DNA of 64,000 nucleotides from Amaricoccus sp. (GTDB lineage: Bacteria; Pseudomonadota; Alphaproteobacteria; Rhodobacterales; Rhodobacteraceae). Made by a program: the position numbers and the translations under genes. This document shows, piece after piece, positions 8,613 through 17,080 of the stretch (the stretch's first letter is position 1; every line of letters starts with the position of its first letter). The stretch lies in the NCBI RefSeq assembly GCF_017993425.1, contig NZ_JAGOMQ010000013.1:38201-102200 (forward strand). The letters run 5' to 3'. The notes beneath the pieces were generated by a model that was given only the letters and a program-made list of their open reading frames with translations, was not told the DNA's origin and made no database searches.

Positions 8613-8945
8613 ATGAGCGCCCCGATGGATTGCCAGCTGATCGGCCGCTGGCGGATCGTCGCGGCGGATCTCTGGGAGAGCGGCTATCTGGACCTCTGCG
8701 CGCCAGCCATGCTGACGATCCGCGCCGACGGCAGCGGCGAGATCGCCTTCGGCGCGCTTCAGGCGAGCCTCGATCTCGCCTACGGACATCAGGACGTCTC
8801 CTTCGACTGGGAGGGAGACGACGACATGCACGAGGTCAGGGGCTCGGGGTCCGCAGAGCTGCTGGAGGATGGCTCGCTGGAGATCGAGATCGAGTACCGT
8901 CACGGCGACGACGCCATCCTCAAAGCCGTCCGCGACACTTCTTAA
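8613..8945 (+). CDS. Conserved hypothetical acidic protein
   Basis: A 110-residue acidic soluble protein without signal peptide or membrane helix. The layout IGRWRIVAADLWE, FGALQASLDLAYG, FDWEGDDDMHEV and GSAELLEDGSLEIEIEY looks like an all-beta lipocalin-like fold and resembles widespread uncharacterised bacterial proteins of similar length. No catalytic motif is visible and I do not assign a function. It stands alone, with a 226-bp upstream gap in which I see no gene. Confidence 0.7.
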   Translation: MSAPMDCQLIGRWRIVAADLWESGYLDLCAPAMLTIRADGSGEIAFGALQASLDLAYGHQDVSFDWEGDDDMHEVRGSGSAELLEDGSLEIEIEYRHGDDAILKAVRDTS

Positions 8946-9112
8946 GCGGCGCCGCTGGGCTGGCCGACCGGGGAAGTTGCAGACGTGCGGCGCCGCTCCG
9001 GGGGAGCCGGCCGGGGTGCAGGACCCGCCCGGGCAGGGCCGCCGCGCCGGGGGCCGGAGCGTCTCGTCCGGGTTCAGCGGGGCGTGACATGAGCGGGCGC
9101 GCCGGCCCGGCG

Positions 9113-9128
9113 TTGACCGCGCGTTAAC
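9113..9128. promoter_or_regulatory. Candidate CtrA-binding site upstream of dprA
   Basis: TTGA, seven bases, then TTAAC matches the CtrA consensus TTAA-N7-TTAAC with one mismatch, 23 bp before the dprA ATG. In Rhodobacter, dprA belongs to the CtrA-controlled genes for taking up gene-transfer-agent DNA, so the site is functionally sensible. The role is inferred from match and position only. Confidence 0.5.
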
Positions 9129-9151
9129 CCGCGGGCGGGAAGGCTCGCGCC

Positions 9152-10279
9152 ATGAACGCGCCCCGTTCCGCCAAGATCCCGCCCGAGGCCTTGCCCCGCT
9201 CGGACCGCGAGCGGCTGGACTGGCTGCGGCTGGCGCGCTCGCGTCGCGTGGGGCCCGCGACCTTCATCCGGCTGATCCGCGAGCACGGCTCGGCCGCGGC
9301 GGCGCTCGGCGCGCTGCCGGGGCTCGCCGCGGCGGCCGGCGTGCGCGGCTATGCGCCGGCGACGCGGGAGGACGCGCTGGCCGAGACAAAGGCCGCCGAC
9401 GCCGCCGGGGCGCGGCTGCTGCTGCTCGGGGCCGACGACTACCCGGCGGCGCTCGCCGCCATCGCCGATCCGCCGCCGGCGCTCTGGGCGCGGGGGGAGC
9501 CGGGACTGGCGGCGCGGCCGGCGGTGGCGCTGGTCGGGGCGCGCAACGCCTCGGCGCTCGGCTGCCGCATGGCGGCGCGGCTCGCGCGCGAGCTGGGCGC
9601 GGCCGGCCTCGTCGTGGTCTCGGGCCTTGCCCGCGGGGTCGACGCGGCGGCGCACGAGGCGGCGCTGGCGACCGGGACGATCGCGGCGATGGCGGGGGGC
9701 GTCGACGTCGTCTACCCGCCCGAGAACGCCGCGCTGACGGCGCGGATCGCCGCCGAGGGGCTGGCGCTCTCCGAGATGCCGCCCGGCCATGCGCCGCGGG
9801 CGCAGGACTTTCCGCGGCGGAACCGGGTGATCTCCGGCCTCGCGCTCGGCGTCGTGGTCATCGAGGGCGCCGAGCGGTCGGGGAGCCTGATCACCGCCCG
9901 CGACGCGCTCGACCAGGGCCGCGAGGTGATGGCGGTGCCGGGGAGCCCGCTCGACCCGCGCGCCGCCGGCTGCAACGCGCTGATCCGCGACGGCGCGACG
10001 CTGGTGCGCTCCGCCGCGGACGTGCTGGAGGCGCTGGCGGCGAGCCTGCCCGCGGCCCCGCGCCGCCCGCCGGCGCCCGCGCCCGACCGGCCCGCCCCCG
10101 CGGCGCCGGGGCTGGGCGGGCGGCTTCTCGCGCTCCTCGGCCCCAGCCCGACGCCGGAGGACCTGCTGATCCGCGAGACCGGCGCCGCGCCCGCCGAGGT
10201 CGCCGCGACCCTGCTCGAGCTCGAGCTCGACGGCGCCGTCGCCCGCCATCCCGGCGGACTGGTCAGCCGTCCCGCCTGA
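9152..10279 (+). CDS. dprA: DNA-processing protein DprA
   Basis: A 375-residue DprA/Smf protein, which loads RecA on incoming single-stranded DNA during natural transformation or gene-transfer-agent uptake. The Rossmann core is clear: VALVGARNAS, VVSGLARGVDAAAHEAAL, GGVDVVYPPEN, FPRRNRVISGL, EGAERSGSLITA and the closing GSPLDPRAAGCNALIRDGA. The N-terminal helical part and a C-terminal winged-helix domain (after a Pro/Ala linker at about 295-320) are present. Length is normal. Confidence 0.95.
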   Translation: MNAPRSAKIPPEALPRSDRERLDWLRLARSRRVGPATFIRLIREHGSAAAALGALPGLAAAAGVRGYAPATREDALAETKAADAAGARLLLLGADDYPAALAAIADPPPALWARGEPGLAARPAVALVGARNASALGCRMAARLARELGAAGLVVVSGLARGVDAAAHEAALATGTIAAMAGGVDVVYPPENAALTARIAAEGLALSEMPPGHAPRAQDFPRRNRVISGLALGVVVIEGAERSGSLITARDALDQGREVMAVPGSPLDPRAAGCNALIRDGATLVRSAADVLEALAASLPAAPRRPPAPAPDRPAPAAPGLGGRLLALLGPSPTPEDLLIRETGAAPAEVAATLLELELDGAVARHPGGLVSRPA

Positions 10280-10345
10280 CGGGCTTCACCGCGGGCCGCG
10301 CCCGCGCTAGCGTCGCCGCCGACAGGAAGCCCGGAGCTCGCGCCG

Positions 10346-11968
10346 ATGCCGCATGCCCATGCCCGACTCGCGAAGACCGCGGCCAACTACGCGCCGCTCA
10401 CTCCGGTCGTCTTCCTGCGCAAGGCGGCCGCCACCCATCCCGATCACCCGGCGGTCGTCTACGGCGAGGTGCGCCGCAGCTGGGCCGAGACCGCGGAGCG
10501 CTGCCGCCGCCTCGCCTCGGCGCTGGAGGCGCTCGGCCTGAAGCCCGGCGAGACGGTCGCGGTGATGGCGGCCAACACGCCGGAGCTGTACGAGGCGCAT
10601 TTCGGCGTGCCGCTCGCCCGGGGCGTGCTCTGCACCATCAACACCCGCCTCGACGCCGACACCGTCGCCTATATCCTCGACCACGCCGAGGCGAAGGTCT
10701 TCCTCGTCGACCGCGAGTTCGGCGCCGTCGCCCTCGACGCCGTCGCCCGCTCGGCGGCGAAGCCCGTCCTCGTCGACATCGCCGACCCCGCCGCCCCGGG
10801 CGCAGCCGTGGGCCGGCTCGAATACGAGGAGATCCTCGCCGGCGGCGACCCCGCGCAGCCCTGGCGGACGCCGGACGACGAATGGGACGCCATCGCCGTC
10901 AACTACACCTCCGGCACCACCGGCCGGCCGAAGGGCGTCGTCTACCACCACCGCGGCGCCTACCTGAACGCGCTCGGCAACACGCTGGAATGGGACCTCG
11001 GGATGCACCCGACCTATCTCTGGACGCTGCCGATGTTCCACTGCAACGGCTGGTGCTTCCCCTGGACGATCGCCGCCAAGGCGGGGACCAACGTCTGCCT
11101 GCGCCGGGTGACGGCGCGGACGATCTACGACGCCATCGCCGACGAGGGCGTGGACCACCTCTGCGGCGCGCCGATCGTGCTCGGCTTCATGATCAACGCC
11201 ACCGCCGAGGACGCCCGCGACTTCCCGCAGCGGGTGGCGGTGATGACCGCCGCCGCGCCGCCGCCGGCGAGCGTCCTGCAGGCCATGGCCGAGCGGGGCT
11301 TCGACGTCACCCATGTCTACGGCCTGACCGAGGTCTACGGGCCGGCGGTCGCCTGCGCCTGGAAGCGGCCGTGGAACGCGCTCCCGATGAGCGAGCAGGC
11401 TCGGCTGAAGTCGCGCCAGGGCGTCGCCTACGTCGTCGAGGAGGAGGTCGTCCCGATGGACCCGGCCTCGATGGTCGCGGTCGACCCCGACGGCGCGACC
11501 ATGGGCGAGGTGATGTTCCGCGGCAACATCGTGATGAAGGGCTACCTCAAGGACCCCGAGGCGACCGAGAAGGCCTTCGCCGGCGGCTGGTTCCACTCCG
11601 GCGACCTCGGCGTCCGCCACCCCGACGGCTATATCGAGCTGAAGGACCGGGCCAAGGACATCATCATCTCGGGCGGCGAGAACATCTCGTCGATCGAGAT
11701 CGAGAACGCGCTGATGTCCCATCCGGCCGTCGCGCTGGCCGCCGTGGTGGCCCGCCCCGACGAGAAATGGGGCGAGACGCCCTGCGCCTTCGTCGAGCTG
11801 AAGGCGGGCGCCGAGGCCGCCGAGGCCGAGCTGATCGCCTGGTGCCGCGCGCGCATGGCGCACTTCAAGGCCCCGCGCCGGGTGGTTTTCGAGGAGCTGC
11901 CCAAGACCTCGACCGGCAAGATCCAGAAAGGCTCCCTCCGCACCGTCGCCGCCGGCCTCCCCGACTGA
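10346..11968 (+). CDS. AMP-binding acyl-CoA ligase (DmdB/medium-chain type)
   Basis: A 540-residue adenylate-forming acyl-CoA synthetase. The AMP-binding motif YTSGTTGRPKGVVYHHRG lies at about residues 186-203, the A5-type motif at YGLTEVYGP, the A7/A8 hinge at FHSGDLGVRHPDGYIELKDR, and the catalytic lysine in KTSTGKIQKG near the C-terminus. The segment WTLPMFHCNGWCFPW is typical of the subgroup that includes the 3-methylmercaptopropionate-CoA ligase DmdB of Rhodobacterales and plant acyl-activating enzymes. The exact acyl substrate cannot be read from sequence. Transcribed alone. Confidence 0.88.
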   Translation: MPHAHARLAKTAANYAPLTPVVFLRKAAATHPDHPAVVYGEVRRSWAETAERCRRLASALEALGLKPGETVAVMAANTPELYEAHFGVPLARGVLCTINTRLDADTVAYILDHAEAKVFLVDREFGAVALDAVARSAAKPVLVDIADPAAPGAAVGRLEYEEILAGGDPAQPWRTPDDEWDAIAVNYTSGTTGRPKGVVYHHRGAYLNALGNTLEWDLGMHPTYLWTLPMFHCNGWCFPWTIAAKAGTNVCLRRVTARTIYDAIADEGVDHLCGAPIVLGFMINATAEDARDFPQRVAVMTAAAPPPASVLQAMAERGFDVTHVYGLTEVYGPAVACAWKRPWNALPMSEQARLKSRQGVAYVVEEEVVPMDPASMVAVDPDGATMGEVMFRGNIVMKGYLKDPEATEKAFAGGWFHSGDLGVRHPDGYIELKDRAKDIIISGGENISSIEIENALMSHPAVALAAVVARPDEKWGETPCAFVELKAGAEAAEAELIAWCRARMAHFKAPRRVVFEELPKTSTGKIQKGSLRTVAAGLPD

Positions 11969-12071
11969 GGGCCGCTCCCGCCCGGCCGCCCCGGCCCGAA
12001 GCCGGGGGCCCTTCGAGGCTCCTGCCGGGGGCGGCGACCGGCCCCCTGCCGGTTGACCGCCGCCGCGGAAC

Positions 12072-12548
12072 CTACCGCGTCAGCCCCTTTGCATAGGCGT
12101 CGAGCTGGTCGGCCACCGTGCCCCAGCCGTCAAAGAAGCCCATCTCCTCGTGGGTCCTGCGCGTCTGCGGATTGCGGTGGCGGGCGATCGCCGTGTAGGT
12201 CGTGCCGCCGCCCGGCGCGTCCGCGAGGAGAAGGATCGCCGTCATGAACGGCTCCGGCGCCGGCTTCCAGCCCTCGGTATAGGCGTCGGTGAAGACCAGC
12301 CGCTCCTCCGGGACCACGTCGAGGTAGACGCCCTTGTTCTCCATGACGTTCCCCTCGACGTCGAAGGTGGTGTTGAACCGCCCGCCCACCCGCACGTCCA
12401 TGTCGACCGCCGTCACCTTGTGCGGCGCCGGCACGAAGAAGTGCGGGATGTGCCGCGGGTCGGTCCAGCATTCCCAGATCAGGCGCCGCGGCGCGGCCAG
12501 CGTGCGGGTGAAGCTCAGGTCGGTCTCCGGGTCGAGCTCGGGCGTCAT
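12072..12548 (-). CDS. SRPBCC/AHSA1-domain protein
   Basis: A 158-residue START/Bet v1-like (SRPBCC, AHSA1 type) protein. Typical features are FTRTLAAPRRLIWECWTDP at the N-terminus, the VGGRFNTTF turn, and the closing EEMGFFDGWGTVADQLDAYA. These proteins carry a hydrophobic ligand pocket; no ligand is known here. The ATG overlaps the stop of the ArsR-type regulator (12545-12548), the standard ArsR-SRPBCC two-gene operon of proteobacteria. Confidence 0.88.
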   Translation of the reverse strand: MTPELDPETDLSFTRTLAAPRRLIWECWTDPRHIPHFFVPAPHKVTAVDMDVRVGGRFNTTFDVEGNVMENKGVYLDVVPEERLVFTDAYTEGWKPAPEPFMTAILLLADAPGGGTTYTAIARHRNPQTRRTHEEMGFFDGWGTVADQLDAYAKGLTR

Positions 12549-12886
12549 CTCTCGCGTTCCTCCATCAGCTTCGTCACGTAGTCGTCCAGCCGGTCGAGCC
12601 GGCCCTCCCAGATCGCCCGCTGCGCGTCGAGCCAGCCCCGGACCGGCGCCAGCGCCTCCGGCACGATGGCGCAGGAGCGCACCCGGCCGTCCTTCGCGGT
12701 GGCGACGAGCCCCGCCGCCTCCAGCACCGCGAGATGCCGCATCACCGTCGGCAGCCTGAGCCCCGTCGGCGCCGCCAGCTCCGTCACCCCCGCCGGCCCC
12801 GCCGCCAGCCGCGTCAGCATCCCCCGCCGCGTCGGGTCCGCCAGCGCATGGAACAGCAGGGACAGGTCGGGCTCATGCTTAGCCAT
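12545..12886 (-). CDS. ArsR-family transcriptional regulator of the SRPBCC pair
   Basis: A 113-residue winged-helix repressor. The helix-turn-helix reads ALADPTRRGMLTRL, VTELAAPTGLRLPTVMRHLAVLEAAGL, then the wing KDGRVRSCAI. The C-terminal LDAQRAIWEGRLDRLDDYVTKL is typical of the regulators paired with AHSA1 proteins; no metal-binding cysteine pair is present, so it is unlikely to be a metal sensor. The ATG at 12886 is preferred over 12898 because a promoter-like TTGCGT-17-TATGCT would place the transcription start at or next to this codon, suggesting a leaderless message. Confidence 0.88.
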   Translation of the reverse strand: MAKHEPDLSLLFHALADPTRRGMLTRLAAGPAGVTELAAPTGLRLPTVMRHLAVLEAAGLVATAKDGRVRSCAIVPEALAPVRGWLDAQRAIWEGRLDRLDDYVTKLMEERER

Positions 12887-12898
12887 TTGGCTAAGCAT
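12875..12898 (-). promoter_or_regulatory. Palindromic operator overlapping the ArsR start and -10
   Basis: Perfect 10-bp arms ATGCTTAGCC and GGCTAAGCAT flank a 4-bp centre. On the minus strand the palindrome overlaps the predicted -10 (TATGCT, 12899-12894), which is preceded at 17 bp by TTGCGT. A repressor bound here would block RNA polymerase, consistent with the autoregulation usual for ArsR proteins. Confidence 0.7.
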
Positions 12899-13071
12899 AG
12901 CGACGGCGACCCGGCGACGCAAGGAAAAGTTCGCCGATCAGCTAAGTGTTGGAGCTTGTCTTATGGGCCGAGGTCGTCCGGGCGCGCCGGCGGTGCCAAT
13001 GAAAGCGGCCCGGGCCCTGCCGGCATGGCGAGCCCGGACGCATCCGGGCTCGCGTCAGTGGCGCGGGGTGG

Positions 13072-13284
13072 TCAGTCCTCCATCATCCAGCGCGTCAGGC
13101 CCTCGCGGGTGTGGCCCATGCGGGCCAGCTGGGCGTCGTCGAGGCGGAGGAGGTGCTCGATCGCCTCGGCGCGGCGGGCGGCGCGGACGGCCGCCGGGAT
13201 GCTGGCGAGGAAGGCGCCCACGGGCGCGAGCGCGCGGCCGAGGCGGTTGAGGAAGTTGTTGTTGGCTTGACTTATGGTCTGCAT
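13072..13284 (-). CDS. DUF1127-domain small protein
   Basis: A 70-residue basic protein whose C-terminal half has the DUF1127 pattern: AEAIEHLLRLDDAQLARMGHTREGL. Family members are small arginine-rich RNA-binding or regulatory proteins linked in some alphaproteobacteria to phosphate, carbon or RNA metabolism. The N-terminus (MQTISQANNNF) is also usual for the family. It is monocistronic, with its own upstream region in 13285-13340. Confidence 0.8.
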   Translation of the reverse strand: MQTISQANNNFLNRLGRALAPVGAFLASIPAAVRAARRAEAIEHLLRLDDAQLARMGHTREGLTRWMMED

Positions 13285-13762
13285 GGAAATCTCCCAAGCT
13301 GAGGGTTAGATTTCCTCCCTTGTCGACAAGATGGGCCATGTGAATCGCGTGAGCAAGGCCGGAACGGACAGGGCCGATATGCGCAGGGCGCAAGGCAGGA
13401 ATTGTTCAAAAACTGTTCAATGCAGATATCGTCGTGAGAATTGCTTGCCGCGAAGCATCGGGCCGGGAACGGCCACGGGCGCGCGCAAGGGGCGGAAAAA
13501 TCGGGCCGGGCCGCTACAGAAAGTGGAGCGGGGCGCGAGGACGCCAAGGCCGAGCGGCTCAACCTCCGGTAGGGCCTTGGAGCCGCTTTGGCGCGCGGAG
13601 GGAGAGAAGGACGCCCCTGAACGGCGCGGCGGCGGCCCCGGGCGGGGGCGCCGCGGGTGGGAAAGGCGCCGCAAAGGGGGTCCCGCGATACAGTTGCTGA
13701 ACTGGCGGGAACCGCGGCGCTCGTGAGATTTCGGCGGCTCTGACGCAACCGGAGATTTCATT
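13285..13762. other. 478-bp intergenic region with a phased direct repeat
   Basis: No convincing gene is present; reading frames on both strands lack recognisable domains. A low-GC patch at 13398-13445 holds two TGTTCAA copies (13403-13409 and 13414-13420) exactly 11 bp apart, placing them on one DNA face. It may hold the promoter of the downstream protease gene; the long G/C-rich stretch 13480-13700 shows nothing that I can interpret. Confidence 0.4.
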
Positions 13763-15907
13763 ATGCATGCCATTGCGCGCAAGCTCGCATTCCTCGACCT
13801 GCCCGGCGTCGGCCTCGACGACGGGATGTTGGCCGCGCCGACGGCCGCCGACGCCGCGGCGGAGGAGCGGCGGCACGACCTCGGGCCCGGGCTCGACCTC
13901 GGCCTGCCTTCCGGCGCGCCCGGCGCCGTCGCGGCGGCACCGTCGTGGCGGGACTGGCGGCCGACGCAGGGCGACGACGCGCGCCACGCCCCCGACCTCC
14001 CCGGCGACGACGAGCGGGGCACGCCCGGCATCGGCATCAACACCGTCCCGCGCAGCGGCGTCTCCTATGTCGACGGGCTGCTGCAGGGCGCGAAGTGGAA
14101 CGCCGCGACGATCACCTACAGCCTGCCGGACAGCGTGTCGGACTACCAGGCGGGCTATCCGGCGAACGACCTCAAGGGCTTCTCCGGCGTCGGGGCCGGG
14201 CAGGCCAACGCCATCCACCTCGCGCTCGGGATCGAGGCCTTCGTGCCGGGGATGCTCGGGGCCTACGGCTTCTCCATCGAGGGGTTCACCAACCTCAACG
14301 TCGACTTCGCGGGCTACGGCAGCGGCGCCGGCACGCTGCGCTTCGGCAACAACACCAACTCCAACACCGCCTACGGCTACTACCCGGCCGAGAGCGTCAC
14401 CGGCGGCGACGTCTGGTTCGGGCCCTCGGGCAAGGCGCCGATCGCCGGGAACTACGACTACCACACGGTGCTCCACGAGATCGGCCACGCGCTCGGGCTG
14501 AAGCACGGCCACGAGGACGGCGGCTACGGCAAGTTGCCGCTCGACACCGACGCGATGGAGTACTCGGTGATGACCTACCGCTCGTTCGCGGGCGGCGGGC
14601 TCGGCGGCTATTCCAACGAGGACTGGGGCTATGCGCAGTCCTACATGATGTACGACATCGCCGCGCTCCAGCACATGTACGGGGCGGATTTCGGCATCAA
14701 CTCGGGCGACACCCGCTACTCGTGGGATCCGTCGAACGGGCGGACCTTCGTCAACGGGCAGCTCGCCATCAACCCGGGCGGCAACCGGATCTTCCAGACG
14801 ATCTGGGACGGCGGCGGGACCGACACCTACGACCTCTCGAACTACGCGACCAACCTCGAGATCAACCTGACGCCGGGCTACCACAACGTCTTCGACCGCG
14901 CGCAGCTCGCCTATCTCGGCGGCGGGCCGAACGGCGGCTACGCGCGGGGCAACGTCTTCAACGCGCTGCAGTATCACGGCGACACGCGCTCGCTGATCGA
15001 GAACGCCTTCGGCGGCTCGGGCGACGACGACCTGATCGGCAACGCCGCGGCGAACTGGCTGGTGGGCAACGCCGGGGCCGACGACCTCGTCGGCTTCGAC
15101 GGCGACGACTGGCTGGAGGGCGGCGAGGGGAACGACTGGCTGGACGGCGGCGTCGGCGCGGACGTGATGATCGGCGGCGCGGGCGACGACTTCTACTACG
15201 TCGACAACTCTGGCGACGTGACGCTCGAGCCGTTCGTGGCCGGCGGGCGCGACACGGTGGCGGCCTATGTCTCGCACGTCCTCGGCCAGGGGATCGACGA
15301 CTTGTTCTTCGTCGCGGCCGGCGCGCTCGACGCGACCGGCAACGAGCTGGCCAACCGCCTCACCGGCAACTCCTCGGCCAACGTGCTGTCGGGGCTGGCC
15401 GGGGCGGACCGTCTCGACGGCGGCGGCGGCGCGGACCGGCTCCTCGGCGCGCAGGGCGGCGACACGCTGATCGGCGGCGCGGGCGACGACATGCTCTCGG
15501 CCGGGTCGGGCGGCGACGTGCTGCGCGGCGGCGCCGGCGGCGACGTGCTGATCGGCGGCGGCGGGGCGGACGTCTTCGACTTCGACCTCGCAGTCGAGTC
15601 GCGGCCGGGCGCGCGCGACGAGCTGCGCGAGGAGGCCGGCCGGGCGCCGGCCTTCGAGGGCGCGGGCGTGGCGGGCGGCGACCGCATCGACCTCGCGGGG
15701 ATCGACGCCGACACGACGCGCGGCGGCGACCAGGCCTTCCACCTCGGCGGGGGCGCGGCGATCGGCCGGCTGATCGCGGTCGAGGTCGGCGGCGACACGA
15801 TCCTCCGCGGCCAGTGCGACGGCGACGCGGCGTTCGAGTTCGAGCTGCTGATCGCCGACGGAGGCGTGCTGGCGTCCGACTACCGCGCCATCGACTTCGT
15901 GCTCTGA
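13763..15907 (+). CDS. Serralysin-like RTX metalloprotease, probably type I secreted
   Basis: A 714-residue protein with an N-terminal propeptide-like region (1-100), an M10-type zinc protease domain and a C-terminal RTX domain. The zinc motif HEIGHALGLKHGHE is at about residues 237-250, followed by the Met-turn SVMTYRSF near 268. Glycine-rich calcium-binding repeats (GGSGDDDLIG, GGEGNDWLDGG, GGAGDDFYY and later GGAGGDVLIGG) span about 417-610, and the C-terminus is typical of type I secretion substrates. There is no Sec signal peptide, as expected. No type I transporter genes are nearby, so export must use a remote system. Confidence 0.9.
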   Translation: MHAIARKLAFLDLPGVGLDDGMLAAPTAADAAAEERRHDLGPGLDLGLPSGAPGAVAAAPSWRDWRPTQGDDARHAPDLPGDDERGTPGIGINTVPRSGVSYVDGLLQGAKWNAATITYSLPDSVSDYQAGYPANDLKGFSGVGAGQANAIHLALGIEAFVPGMLGAYGFSIEGFTNLNVDFAGYGSGAGTLRFGNNTNSNTAYGYYPAESVTGGDVWFGPSGKAPIAGNYDYHTVLHEIGHALGLKHGHEDGGYGKLPLDTDAMEYSVMTYRSFAGGGLGGYSNEDWGYAQSYMMYDIAALQHMYGADFGINSGDTRYSWDPSNGRTFVNGQLAINPGGNRIFQTIWDGGGTDTYDLSNYATNLEINLTPGYHNVFDRAQLAYLGGGPNGGYARGNVFNALQYHGDTRSLIENAFGGSGDDDLIGNAAANWLVGNAGADDLVGFDGDDWLEGGEGNDWLDGGVGADVMIGGAGDDFYYVDNSGDVTLEPFVAGGRDTVAAYVSHVLGQGIDDLFFVAAGALDATGNELANRLTGNSSANVLSGLAGADRLDGGGGADRLLGAQGGDTLIGGAGDDMLSAGSGGDVLRGGAGGDVLIGGGGADVFDFDLAVESRPGARDELREEAGRAPAFEGAGVAGGDRIDLAGIDADTTRGGDQAFHLGGGAAIGRLIAVEVGGDTILRGQCDGDAAFEFELLIADGGVLASDYRAIDFVL

Positions 15908-15915
15908 GAAAACCA

Positions 15916-15947
15916 GGCCCGTCGCGCGTCGACACGCGCGACGGGCC
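15916..15947 (-). terminator. Terminator between the protease and nlpD-like genes
   Basis: 13-bp arms GGCCCGTCGCGCG and CGCGCGACGGGCC enclose a 6-base loop. On the minus strand the hairpin is followed by TGGTTTTCTC, giving an intrinsic terminator for the nlpD-like operon; it may also stop transcripts from the convergent protease gene. Confidence 0.75.
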
Positions 15948-15951
15948 GAGG

Positions 15952-17052
15952 TCAGCCGCCAAGGTAGATCGTCGGGTCGAGCGGCTCGGCGCCGCGGAAG
16001 ACGTCGAACTGCAGCTCCTGCTTGTCGCGGGCGGCGACCGTGCCGATCACCTGGCCGGCCTCGACGCGCTGGCCCTTCTTCAGGGTGACGTTGTCGAGGA
16101 TCGAGTAGGTGGTGAGCAGGTCGTCGGTATGGCTGAGCAGCACGATCGCCCCGCCGCCGCCGATCTCCTCGGAGATCAGCGCCACCGTGCCGTCGGCCGC
16201 GGCGCGCACCGGCGTGCCGACGGCCGCGTCGTAGCCGACGCCGCTCGGGTTGGCGGCGTTGTACTTGCGCTTGATCGGGGCGCTCACCGGAGCCTTGAGC
16301 TTGCCGCCGGGGGGCGTGCGGTACTGCGCGAGGTCGGGGCTGGCCGGGTTCTCGCCGGGGGCGACGTTCTCCGGCAGCGGCTGCGCGCCGATCGGCGGCG
16401 GCGGCACCTGGGTGCCGGTCCCGGGATTGCTCTCGAAGGTCGAGGAGATGCGGTTGGCGCCGGAGGCGACGGGGATCAGGAGCTCCTGCCCGACCCGGAT
16501 CGCGAAATCCGGGCCGAGCCCGTTCCACGAGGCGAGCGAGGTCACCGAGACGCCGTAGAGCCGCGCGATCGAATAGACCGTCTCGCCGGCCTCGACGCGG
16601 TGGCGCACCGGGTCGATCAGCGGATCCTTCTGGCCGCGGTTGAACGGGTTCTGCGGCTGGGCGGCCGGGGCGGGGGCGTTGTCGATCGCCTGCGCGGCGC
16701 CCTCGGGCGTCCAGCCGGTCGCGGAGCCGAGCGCCTCGGGGCGCGGCACGCTGTCGGGCAGCACCAGCACCTCGCCGGCGCGCAGGCGATAGTCGGCGGG
16801 GAGCCCGTTCAGCCGCGAGATCTCGTCGGCCGAGCCGCCGACCCGGGCGGCGAGGGTCGCGACGGTGTCGCCGTCGCGGGCCACCGCCACCTGATAGCTC
16901 GCATAGGTGATGACGCCGCGGCCGTCCGGCGTGGCGTTCGCCACCGCGCTCGGCGAGGGGCTGACGTTGCCGCCGGCGCAGGCGGCGAGGCCGAGGCAGA
17001 GCGCCGTGGCGACGATCAGGCGGCGGAGCGGAAGGGGGGCGCGACGTGGCAT
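15952..17052 (-). CDS. NlpD-like LysM/degenerate LytM lipoprotein
   Basis: A 366-residue lipoprotein with signal peptide and lipobox ending LGLAAC (Cys25), two LysM peptidoglycan-binding domains (about 51-98 and 150-195) and a C-terminal M23/LytM fold (about 270-365). The zinc ligands of active M23 peptidases are missing: the first motif reads SGVGYDAAVGTPV without His and the last reads TTYSILD instead of YxHL. This is the state of NlpD/EnvC-type activators of cell-wall amidases in cell separation. It follows surE and pcm in the order surE-pcm-nlpD, as in many proteobacteria. Confidence 0.9.
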   Translation of the reverse strand: MPRRAPLPLRRLIVATALCLGLAACAGGNVSPSPSAVANATPDGRGVITYASYQVAVARDGDTVATLAARVGGSADEISRLNGLPADYRLRAGEVLVLPDSVPRPEALGSATGWTPEGAAQAIDNAPAPAAQPQNPFNRGQKDPLIDPVRHRVEAGETVYSIARLYGVSVTSLASWNGLGPDFAIRVGQELLIPVASGANRISSTFESNPGTGTQVPPPPIGAQPLPENVAPGENPASPDLAQYRTPPGGKLKAPVSAPIKRKYNAANPSGVGYDAAVGTPVRAAADGTVALISEEIGGGGAIVLLSHTDDLLTTYSILDNVTLKKGQRVEAGQVIGTVAARDKQELQFDVFRGAEPLDPTIYLGG

Positions 17053-17080
17053 GGGTCCGACCATATCTTGAGCGTGCCGG

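Noticed and set aside
15010..15590. Short periodic GC-rich repeats resembling a CRISPR-like or satellite array
   Set aside because: They encode in-frame glycine-rich calcium-binding RTX nonapeptides of the protease. No spacers of constant length and no cas genes.
13559..16528. Very long open frame on the minus strand across the RTX protease and nlpD-like region
   Set aside because: It overlaps two well-supported genes in another frame, is Arg/Val/Ala-biased without domains, and is explained by high GC content. The same holds for long frames opposite cphA (51669-54491), cphB, pheT and acnA.
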